Shown in pieces: positions 25,720-38,500 of a stretch of DNA of 64,000 nt; positions within the stretch are counted from its first letter, which is position 1; each line of letters begins with the position of its first letter. Origin of the DNA: Hofstenia miamia. Lineage: Eukaryota > Xenacoelomorpha > Acoela. Location of the stretch: positions 1,732,296-1,796,295 of the forward strand of contig SCFE01000009.1 in NCBI GenBank assembly GCA_004352715.1. The letters are read 5' to 3'. The notes under the pieces are model-generated. The model searched no databases. It was given only the letters and a program-made list of their open reading frames with translations, and was not told where the DNA came from. The translations under genes were made by a program, and so were the position numbers.

Positions 25720-28700
25720 CTAAATGTAAATGTATATCTACACGGTACATGTAATATTAATAAAACAGCTGAGAAGCAACGAATATGTTAGGCTATACAA
25801 TAAGTATTAAGTCATGGTGCATTAAAAGCACAGAGTTTGCTCGTCCATTTTTCCATAGATTAATTTTCAACATGCTCCATGCTAAAATGTCTTTAGGAGT
25901 ACATGTATCATACGAAACCTTAATATTTGCAAAATTTAACATCAGAAAGCAAGACTATACAGCCAATTTTGATCTTCTCATTGGAGAAGGGAAATTTTTG
26001 TGATTTTTGTATATTTTCATGTACATGAGTAAGGTGTGCTTGACCAATTCAAATTCTGTTGCCGTGCCATTACAAATATATTATCCCGCTTTCTCATATC
26101 CCCAAATCCTAAGAAATACGTACATATTTGTACACTATAAAAAATTCCATTTACTTTCATATTATATAATTACTTTGCTTTTGGCTATACAAATAATTTA
26201 ATGCATATTTGAACACAGAATATATCCTACTTTAATTAATTTTTAATCGATTTTTTTGGGAATCTATAGTATTATATTCCCATTAGCTACATATGTGAAT
26301 GAGTTAGCCCCCGTTTCTTTAACATAGAGTCATCTAAATGTCAATTATTTTGGTATGAAAGATGGCGTAAATTTGTTTTGTTGATTGAAGGGGATGTGAT
26401 TTGTGCTAATAAAAACTAAGTTCAAAAGCATGAAAATGAAGTAAAACATACAATGCATACTACATTTGAATATCAAATGAAAACACAAAATCGAAAGTTA
26501 TGGTGAAAAATATAATTTTCTTCTTATTTGAAAGCTGTTAATAAATGAAGCCACCAAATCATCGATTTTGACAGAGTCAAAAATGTCTTGATGTGTGTGA
26601 CACACTGCAGTATAACTAATACTCCTTTGGCTAACGTTTGGGACGCCTTAGCGCTGAAAAATAGCGTTGAGTTTTACATGATGACAATGGCATTACAAGC
26701 ATCAGCTTAAACACCTCTGGAACAAGACTTGTATAAGAAGGTTGTGCATCATATATTTTTGAACTTGTTTTTGATTCAGAAACAGTGGCAATTGAACTAT
26801 TAATTGAAAGACATTGAAACCATGTTGCTGATGTTAACTGTTCACGAAGTGAATTGTTGAAAAAATAAAGAAATTCAAAAAACAAGCTGCGAAAGTGAGA
26901 TTCAACAGTCGAATCATTTGTTACTAATGAAACAGAGCTTGAAAACACGCGTAGGAAGTTCTCGCTTCCAGTTTATCTGCATTATTTCTAGATTATAATT
27001 ATCATATTCTATTACAGACAGTAGCATTTTAGAAAAAATCAAATGAGCAACAGCGTATTAACTTTTGACAAGCTATTTTACTGCTAAATCACTGACCAGA
27101 TATGTTTGCAGACTTAAACTGAGTTTAATTGCCAGACAATTAGCATGGAAAGCGCGATTTGCCGATGATTGTTTTTTTAATGTACAAATTATTTTGTTAA
27201 TTTGAAGTTTCCGTATAATGGCAGAAAATTGGAACATTCAGTAACTAAACTTATAGTTAAAATTAGGTTGCATCAAGAGTTAATTCACTTTTTAATATGT
27301 ATGCAATCTATTATTAAAATTTGATTTGAAGCAATAGATCATGTATTATCTTTTACTAATAGTACAAGATTTTAAGTGGAAAATCGTTTATGATGTATAT
27401 TGTACTTTATACAGCGCACTCACTTAAATTTTTAAAAATATTATATTCTAAGGCATTTGGGGGTGGGAGACACTGCTCTTCAAATGGGGAGAAATTTACC
27501 CGTTGCACTTGGCTACATGCCTGAATTGAAATATCAGTTCATTTTAATTTTTAATTATATATTTAAAAAATTGTTAAAATATTTATTTTTGAGGCCGGGG
27601 ATAAAACATTATTATTTCAAAAATTACAAATTTGTGAAGGGTAAATCAATAACCCTCCCCAGGATCGATGACCGTTGCTATGAACCACACCTAGGAATAA
27701 TAATAGCATCAAAAATTTAGCATGGAAGATGCAAAACCGTTACAAAATAAACTATTTACTGGAGAAATGTTAGAAATTTCTAAACAACAGTGCTCTTACT
27801 AGAGAGTAACAATATGAGTTATGCATTGACCCAACCCAACCCGATCTCAAACGCTGATTTTGATTTAAATTATTTGACGCTATGGATCTCTCTCCAATTA
27901 AATGATTATTAACATCAATCATTTTCTTGAAAGGGTAAATAGCAATTCATTTGTAGTACTTACAATCTTGGATCTTGTATGTACATATGAAACTGTGCCT
28001 TGTCGTTTCGTGCAAAACAATATTTAGAAAATCAGTGAGTGCTTAAAGCCCACCCCGCCTGCCGGATAGTGCTCCGTAAAACAGGGCGCGATTGCAGCTC
28101 TGGAATAGGCCAATCAAGCCCTAATGGAATAAAGAAGGCATCGAGAACGAAAACTTTGCGCGGTAGTACACCAAAACAACAAGCAGCGGAGCCAAATTTT
28201 GAATCGTAAGTGACAGAGGAGACACTAATGTATTCTGTTAGTTATGAGCATTCAAAATTTCCCTAAAGAAACTTTACGAATCCCTGGGCAAGTTTGGGTT
28301 AAAATATTAAAATTTAATGTCGATTGTGTGTTGGAAGCTTTCATCAATTTAACAATACCTGGTCGTTGATTAATGCGTTCTTCTGTGGTGTCGTTGATGG
28401 CAAAAATACCAACTGCCAGCAATCCCCAAATGCCGCAGCAACAATGAATAGCAACGCACCCAACAGGGTCGTCAACTTTACATCTTGTAATACCGTAATT
28501 GCTAAAAATGGATATGACTGCTGCTATTGAACCCACAAGAATGGCGTCTTTTGTTGAAATTATGGAACATGATGCTAAAAAGTATCAAATTATAAAATTC
28601 AATCAACTTCTATTTCTAATATTGAATTATCTCGAAATTATAGAGCGGTACACTGAAAATGGTATTGATATAGCAACCTATTTGTCAAAAACTGAATTTT

Positions 28701-31700
28701 GCATTACTTAAAATAGCTTTGTTTGGGTATATATAAACACAGTTTTATACATACACTATATATATAACGGTATATATATATATATATATATANNNNNNNN
28801 NNNNNNNNNNNNNNNNNNNNNNNNNNNNNNNNNNNNNNNNNNNNNNNNNNNNNNNNNNNNNNNNNNNNNNNNNNNNNNNNNNNNNNNNNNNNNNNNNNNN
28901 NNNNNNNNNNNNNNNNNNNNNNNNNNNNNNNNNNNNNNNNNNNNNNNNNNNNNNNNNNNNNNNNNNNNNNNNNNNNNNNNNNNNNNNNNNNNNNNNNNNN
29001 NNNNNNNNNNNNNNNNNNNNNNNNNNNNNNNNNNNNNNNNNNNNNNNNNNNNNNNNNNNNNNNNNNNNNNNNNNNNNNNNNNNNNNNNNNNNNNNNNNNN
29101 NNNNNNNNNNNNNNNNNNNNNNNNNNNNNNNNNNNNNNNNNNNNNNNNNNNNNNNNNNNNNNNNNNNNNNNNTATATATATATATATATATATATAGAAG
29201 GGATGGAAAAATATATATCAAATACAATAATTGGATAACCCGATTGCTAAACTAGCATTAATAGCGTATTCTTTGCAAACTGACAACATGGATCCGACGT
29301 GGCATCGCCTAAATGACTGTTCTGAGTCCATCTATGACAACAGTGTGGAATGGAAGTTTTACTGAGCTGTCTGAAACCAATTTTTTCACACGCAACAACA
29401 GATTCTCTATAGAATTGAGGTCCGGTGATTGGTTTGGTAGGCAGTCAAAAGTCGGAATTCCAGCTTTATACAGATAAAATTTAACATTATTTGATAGTTG
29501 CAGGGGAACTATGGTCTTGGAAAAAGAAATTCTCGTCATGAAACCTCTGTTGTGAAGAAGGAGGAATCATTGTCTTGAAAATATCAATGTAGACAATATT
29601 AGACAACGCTTTCGTCGCTCCTCGTTAATGAATGGGTTCTACCATGAACTTCTATACAACACTAACTGGACTGGAACAAATGAATAAATAACAGCAACAT
29701 TTGGCCGATTTCACTCAGTTATTTATTAATTCCGCTCTTCACTTCACTCATAAAAGAGCGGAATTAATAAATAATTGAGTGAAATCGGCCAAATGTTGCT
29801 GTTATTTAGTCATTTGTTCCAGTCCAGTTAGTGTTATAGAAGTTCATGGTTCTACAATGGTTTGCAGCTCTTCATTTTGAAAAAGTATTCTTGACATGGT
29901 TCTGCTGCTAAAAGCAGCTCACATTGCTCACAAGACAGATTTGATGATGTCGCATGGCGTTCTTGAGTAGATTTCCGTATTAGTATCCGGCCTTCATTGG
30001 AAAACGTTTTCTTGGACGACCACTTCTGGTGTCAGTCGGTGCATTAACTGTTAACTTATAGTCCTGCGTTTTACTGCTTCTACAGATTTGCTTGCAGATC
30101 TTCATTAGGCAACTTGGCTGGAAGAGAATCTTTCCTTGATGACAGATGCACGTTTTTGAGATGCATATATATAATTTTTGCAATTGAGAAACCGTAAAAT
30201 TTCGTTTGAGAAACCGAAAGTTGCATTTGAGAATCTGTAATTTGAATTTGCGAATACATCATTTGAGTACATTTTATGAATGAGTAATCATGCTGTTCAT
30301 TTTTAGGATTTCCCAATGCCTTTAATGATGTTCATGAAGTCCTAAAATTGTCACTTCATTATAAATCATTTAACTTCATTTCCTCGGTCAAAATTAGCCG
30401 ATTTTCAATATTATTTTTTTTCTTCAATGCTATACGAATCTTAAATCAGAATGGAAAAGTGCTTTTGAAAGGCCTAATAATAAACCTCCACATCTTTCTA
30501 AAGTTATTTCTCTGAATTGGTTTGCAGCTTCCATAATAGGCTCGGTGTCTAAACTAGTTTTGCCAAACTTGAAGCCTATCATTCTACAAGTACAAGGCCA
30601 TACTAAGTATCGCCTTTTACAAGTACAAATGAAAAACTCCCAAACTTTCTCTAAACGTTCAGCAAAATTTCGCAAAAGTTTCAAATTAACAAAATTTATT
30701 TGTGCTTTGTCAATATTGAATGTATCATAAAAGGATAACTGTTCCACAATAAGTCACTTGAATAACATTTACATATCAAAAACTTATAACTTTCCTTTGA
30801 CAGTTCCATTTGTTAGTTTCGATAATATTGGTATTCTTTCTTCCTGGAATATTCAGTTGTCAGTCATGCCCAAAATTGTAGCTACTTCATTAGTGAAGAT
30901 CTCCTTGATATACAATTTGCACAGAAATGCTTTTGAAAAATGAGCGTATGCAAAAGAGAAGATTTGTTTTTTGTCTTAATTCACAAGCATGATGGAAAAT
31001 GTCAATAAGGTCAATCACGTTAAAGCGTTTTCCATATTTAGGCGCCCTATGGACATTATTAATTAATCAACACAATTGTGTTATTTATAATGCAGGCTGC
31101 ATGACAACATCTAAAGTCTAATACGAGATCACTATAATCTAGAGCATACCTTTCAACTATAGCTGTAATACATGAGTTAAAGTTATATTTCGAATTAAAA
31201 GCATTGAATTTGATGCTTGATAAGAGATCAAGTGTAATTATTAAATATTTAAAATACAATTAGTTAAGTAATTACAGCTGATAGCGACAAGGGATCCCAA
31301 GATTCCGCTAATGATGTAACCAACGTCATACTTCTTCTTGTTGAATATAAAGCTAAATTAGATGAAACTAATATAAAACATTTCATTATGTAATTGAACA
31401 ATGTCTTTGTTTGACTCCATGAAAATTTTTAAAGTCGTTTCTAAATTAGAAATTCTATGAAGAATTGAACTATTCATATTAATGCCTTTGAATTTCTTTC
31501 TGACAGCGGCTACAATTATTAAAATTATAAAATGCTAATTGTCATGCGACTGAACAAAATGTGCCATTGTGTAAAATTTATAAAAAGAATATATTTGCGA
31601 AATTACAAAAGACTATATTTTTGAAAAATTATTTGAAATCCAAAATATCAATTTGTTGCACACTGTTTTGCATCATGTACATTTATTATATATATATATA

Positions 31701-34700
31701 TATATATATAAAAACGAACACGTTGACGAATTATATTTGTAGTACTTTCGGCTATATTATTAGCCTTCATCAGCAAGAATACACAGCGATTAAAAATAAA
31801 GTTTATATATACTGCAATTAAATGATTGATTGAATGATTGACAGGATGATTGACAGCTTAGAAGAGTTGAAGTTTGATTTCGACTTGATTGTTAAGTGAC
31901 GGGCGAATTTCTTTGATTGCAATTGCTTCGGCTACCTTTGAAGATGGATGACAGATTATGACTGAAAAATTAGATGAAGTGGCGGCATGGCTTTGATGAT
32001 GGAGGAAGACTTCTGAGCGAAGATGACCGTAGAGATGTTCTCGGATTCTGGTTTGAAGATGTCTTCTAGCCAAGGCAAGATACATCTGGGCGGGATAGAA
32101 CATTCCATAGGCCAGGATGAAATTCAGATTCAGCTAAATTGAATTTTCTTGATAAGCAGACAAATATGCTTTGAGACTGGCGGCCAACATTTTTCACGAG
32201 TAAACGTTGGTTTGGGAAATATTTGAACAAAACCTATTATTTGAATGTAACGAGATTGCACCACATTGTCCATTTATTGGTATTCTTAAGCCTAGTTAAT
32301 GTGAGGATTTTGTTGACTTCAGCTGCTGGTTGACTTACTGTTGACACATGCCTGCAGTAGTAATTTCTATTAAAAATATGAAAAGTTGCAGATCCTGAAA
32401 AAATGACAGTTAATCCGGACAGGATAAAATGAATGCAAATACGAACAGGGCAGGATAATTTTTTGTTTCAAATTCAGCCCTAATATATACATACATATAT
32501 ATATATAATATATATATANNNNNNTATATAGGTGCTAAAGAAATATTCTCAACGAGTAAACGATAGACGAAAAGATCTCTTTACAATTGCTTAGTCTTGA
32601 TTTGCAATATTTTTTAGAAGCTATTATTCTTGAGGACATAAATATATTTTGTACATCATTATTTTACTTTTCATGAATTCTTTGTAACATAGCAGCAGTG
32701 GCTTCTACAGGCCCCGGGCCTCAAAAAGGCTCCACAGTTGGTTGAGCAATCTTTTTTCTTTACAAATTATTAATTATTTTATGTGCGACTGATGATTGTT
32801 AACTGTATTTGCGAAAATTCTATTTGACTTAATAATGAAATGGGAGGCTTCTAGCTAATAATAGCTGCATAAATACAGCTTAAGAAGAAGACAAGATTGT
32901 TAATTTGCTTATTTCTTTCAATATTTACTTATATNNNNNNNNNTTTATTTTTTGAGATATCACTTATGGCTTAACTGGTTTCAACGAAGTTAACGTTTTG
33001 CATTTATCTTTAAAGGAGACGTGGGTCTTATGAAAAGAACCAATTTGACCAATGAACCAGTGCTGTAAATGGTCATTTTAAGATTGATTCATTGGTTGTT
33101 CTTGTAGCATGTAGATCAAATCTACAAAGTATTCAATTACTTCCCGAAAACTATCTGTAAATCAAATCAATTTGCAACAGCCCCGCACTTTTTTAATCCG
33201 GCACTGCTTTGTACAAATATATTAATATCGGAATGAAGATATATATATATATATATTATTTTTTCATGACTAATCGGTTAAATTGGAAATAATTTATTCA
33301 TTTGCCGTTGAATTTGATTTGTGTTGATTGCATTCGCTTGTGTCAATAAGGAAGAAAAGAGGACACTTTTGTTTCACACCAAGACCTACTATAAATATTG
33401 AAGCAGAGCTTGGTCACACACAATGAAAGTTTTTACTTTGTATTCAAATTCTTTAAAGAAGAACCAATATATTAGATCGTTATTTGACAATGAAGATAAA
33501 TGTAGTTCTGTAATTTCCTAAGCAGGAGGCTTATTTTAAAAATTATTTTGTGCTCTACATATAAGGAAGATTACTGTCAAAATACACTTTTAAAAGATTT
33601 GCAAATACCCAATTAGCTTAGTTTAAGTAAGAAAATCAATTACTAAGAAAAACTTTAATAACGTCGGAAAAGCAATTTCCCAAAAACTATGGATTTGAAC
33701 CCATTATCATAGTTGAAATAAGTCAATAATTCAAAGTTTCTAAGCACCAATGTTATGCATAAAAATGCTACAGTATGCATAAAGTTAAAAAATATTTGTA
33801 GACCAAAATTTGTCATTAGTTCAGTAAAATCAAAATGCTGAAAAATTTAGTAAAATTCATAAAAATAAAGTTTTATTATTTAAGGCATGCATAAAGACAT
33901 CAAAAATGATTCGTATTTATGCTAAAACCATCATCATAAATTTGTACTATTTGCAAAATAATCTTTTAACCCTTAGAACGTCTATTAATTTATCAAAATG
34001 CGCCTATAGCTAATGATGGAAACTTCATTGGTAAATACCTATTTGATAACAAAAACTTTGATAATTGTGTTATTGTCTTAAAAAACGTTCTATTTTTACT
34101 TCGGATATATCTTACAAAGGTGGAAAAATATGAGCGCGTAAATTTACGCCATGGGCGCTCAGACACAAACCAGGCGAGAGCGTACGTGTACGCTGTAGGC
34201 GCTGTGAGTGTTAAAACTAGCACAAAGTCAATCTTAGAAATTTTAGCAGTAACCTTAGTTCTTTACAAATTATTAATTATTTTATGTGCGACTGATGATT
34301 GTTAACTGTATTTGCGAAAATTCTATTTGACTTAATAATGAAATGGGAGGCTTCTAGCTAATAATAGCTGCATAGATACAGCTTAAGAAGAAGACAAGAT
34401 TGTTAATTTGCTTATTTCTTTCAATATTTACTTAAATGACCTTGACCTGCTGAAATCTGCTGATTACGGTAGAAAATTATCAGTTTAAATAGTAAGCAAA
34501 ATACCTGCATTCCTTTATGTCTCAATGTGCACAATCCAGTGACACAAAACTGAAGAAAGATTTAATTGTAAAAAATTCACCCATTGATAACAAAACACTT
34601 TAGAAACAGGAACATTGTGCACTCTAATGCTGCTCATAGTAAATCTGAAGAATGATATCTTAGTGTACAGAATGTAGTCTTGATACAATTTTAGAAAAAT

Positions 34701-35464
34701 TCATTTAATATTCTTAAGTAAACGTTATTTTGTCAATTTTTTGGGTAAAACGAGGTAAACATTTTTAAGGCCAAAATTTCCATTTTTAATTATATAAAAT
34801 TATTTTAAATTTCCCAAAAAATTTAACAATATTTGTTGATTGAACATTTTTATCATTTCAATTTTATCCTTTTTACTAAATTTTAAGCATCAATTCTTTC
34901 TTGAGTAGCTCACACAGCTACCAATTGCACAGTATCTACGCAATTGAAATTTCAATTTTGATTCAGTTTCGATATATTAACAGATGCAAAAGCATTATAA
35001 ATTCTGCACACTAGTACAACTAATTTCCGATTGACGATATATAATTGAAAGATATTACAACTAAAAACAAAATTTTTTAACTTGCGTTTTTATAATAAAT
35101 CAGGGAAAGTTACCTCAATGCCATTGAAGATATTCCTCCACCAATCGATGCGTTAATTGTAGTTACAGCGGATCTAAAAAGAATTGTGTAAAATTCACTA
35201 ATATAATTCCTTATTTTCATGAAACACATAAAAAAGTTTATTATCAATTCAAAGCAACAGTCTAAGCAAAAGATAGAAATATAATACCTTTGGTTTAAAG
35301 TTGGTACTGTGTTTAACTCACATTTTATATTTACAAGTAAAAGTAAAAAAGCATTAGTATATTGTTAGATGCATTTTCAGGTTTGTGTAGCGGGGCAGAG
35401 ATCCTTTCATAATCCCGCGGGTGGGAAGAGCATAATTTGAATTCTCCGAGGGAGTTTGCTGGAC

Positions 35465-35501
<37 letters not shown>

Positions 35502-38500
35502 GCTCTGTGCGATACATACCATCATATGGGATGTCCTTTTGTAATACTTCAAAATTACTCACCCTAGCATTTTTTATCTAGAATGATGCTGGGTACCTTT
35601 TTTCTAACTCACAGAATACTTAGCACCAATATATGCATGCATGCGTAATTATATATATTCTCAAAGCCATCCCTACTAATTGGAATTATTCAATAAAAGA
35701 TGTAAATTGTGTATATTTATATATTTTGTATCTTAATGTACTCAACATATTATGAACAAATTCATGGAGCGGGGATATGTGGGATGGACTAGCAGAAAAT
35801 TTCTATGGATCGGATAGATTGTGAGGTAAGATTGTTTACTCGAAACAAGCCTCCCACTTTCTACTGTATATATAAAATTCAACAGATGCTTTAAATTCCT
35901 CAATGGGTGATGTCGCTTAAGAAGTTTTAGTTAACAAATTTTAGCAACAAATTTAAAAATTAATGTTTGATTGACAACTTCTTTTGACAGTTATCTTTAA
36001 TTGAAAAGTCGACGTTAAAACATTTTCTTAAAACCTATGTCTTAGAACTACAGAGACAAAGACGGCTACTACTTTGCTGTAGAAAAATTGTATTAATGTA
36101 TAGCTTTTGACACTAATAAACACAAACAAAATAGATTTAGACGAATTTCGAAATAATTTTCAGAGAATTATTACAAAAACATGAATAAAATTTTCTATTT
36201 GTTAGAAATGTCTTTTGTTGCAATTTCGCCATTGTTTGAATCAGCACCTGTGTACAATAAGTAGAAATTCATTTAGTTACTGCTAATTAAATCAGAATTA
36301 CAATCCATGAAGGAACTGTTATTAGCGCAAATCTCTATGTTAACATCTTCGCTGTCGGTAATAGGTTATTATAATCGCATTAAATTCATATTTTTGCAAT
36401 AACTCGATGTAGAAATATTTATTTTTGCTAATAACTGAATAAAATAATCATTACTTGGTATATTAGCACACGAATTACTTTTAAAATTAAATATGATTCA
36501 ATACTTGGTTGTGTTTGAGTACTCTGGCTGGGACATATATACATAACATATTAAACTTTTTTACAAAATAAAATGGCATTTTAAGCTTATGTACTTCTAG
36601 TGAATTTATGCAAATGTCATTTTTGCTTCAAATGCTTAAATATAGAGCCAAAGTATATTTTTGCGGCATATGACCTCACGTAGTCTGAATGCCTTAATTT
36701 TTAAACGCTTTTGTAAGTGTTAAAATTATACTCCAATCAAATAATGAAAAATTTCAAAATTCAAATTTCAAACCAAATTTTAGATGTTAAAAGTAAACCT
36801 TGATATTACAATTTTCACAAGATGTTCACATTAACATAAGCAGTTTTTAAACTATTATAACTATATTTCTACCAAAACACAATTTTGACATTTTCTATAT
36901 ATCAATTCTTGGCATAATTTTACTCAGTTTTTCATTTTTCAATTTATTTAAATTGTGATCGTTTCTGTTTCTTTATTGTAAGTATCATCTGTAAATATTA
37001 TTTCTAGTTAGTTCCATAAAAAACTGAAACAAAATTACATAATCAAAAACAGAATAACCCAATTTATAGTCAAAATTAATGAGCGATTCCAAAGAGATAA
37101 ATTTAAGTACTATTCCAATTGCAATGGAGTAGCCTACTGAAACAATAAAATTTTTTGAACCTTTAGATTTTCATAGATTTTCTCCCAAACTAAGCAAAAT
37201 ATTACCAACTTTTTCAAATAAAAAACAATTTTTTTAAAATTTTTTTTATTAGAGGTTGCTTTGCTACATGTATATCTAATTACAATTTACAGTCTTATAA
37301 ATATGCATTTCTATTTTTATCTAAAGAATAATTTCTAAGAAATATCTAAATTTTAAATCAAGCTTTAAATAAAAATAAATCAAATTTTAAAATAAAAATT
37401 TGGAAAATATTCAAATTTGAAACTTCATTTTTTTTCAAACTTTGAAATTTCCGTTCTGACTCTATATAAAGTTAGAGATTATTTTCTGTAATATCGAATT
37501 GGTTTTTTTTTTTGGGAAAGTAGGCTAATGAGCAAATTTGTTCCGATAGACTGCATGAGAAAAAGATTGAAGCATTTTTAGAATTATATTTATACTTGTT
37601 TCTTAACTAATACTATAAAAACATGTATAAGGTGGAATTAAAACATCAAAGCGGTAAGAGAAAATTCACGCTTGCACTTAATTCAGACTTAAATTCCCAC
37701 ATTGTGAGGAATTAGTTTACAATTATGTAAAATTTACTATTATGTTTTGGCAGAAAAGTAAAATGGTTAATAGCACTTTCGAATTTCATATATATATATA
37801 TATAAATTTGTTAGTAGAATTTTTTCTGTTAAATTCGGAGCAATAAATTGGTTTTGCTCTAAGCAATTATTTTTCAAACAGTAAATTTTTTGAGCATTCC
37901 TGTATGCAGTTGTCCTAAAATTTATATAATTAATATTATTAAAAACATTACTTAGCAGCCAGTTTCCATTTCCCACCTGCAACACCAAATGTGCTCCCAC
38001 AGCAGAAACCAAGCCATCCCCACCTAAATGAATTCGTTATTTAGACCAAAGTGATGATTACCACTAGAAAATTTTACATTCACCACAGAAATCCGTTTAG
38101 CAGTCTTCAGTTACCAGCCAACGTTTACAAGTTTTTGGTATATAAATACAATTTTGAATTTGTAATTTAGCTAACAAATGGTATATCTGTAATGTTTTAA
38201 ATTGTAGAACGAGTTCATAAATAATTTTCAAGGAGTAATGGTCTTCTAAGTATTGAGGAAAGTACACAGCAGAACTGTAAACAGGCCCAGTTATAATTAT
38301 GTTTTCAAATGCGACAAATTACAAAAGAAGCATCATTCTTTGACATTCAATTGTATATCATTTGAAATTAGAGTCTATAAGTATTAAAAATTTGTATTGC
38401 AAAGGCCCAGACCGGGCTCAAGTCTAAGAATAATTCAAGAGAAAAGTGTGAGATGTGAATCAATTGCTTAGCGAGCACATGCAATAAATTAATGTTAAAT

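Noticed and set aside
28040-28190. GC-richer patch as a tRNA or SINE head
   Set aside because: No A-box/B-box pair or cloverleaf could be made out by eye.
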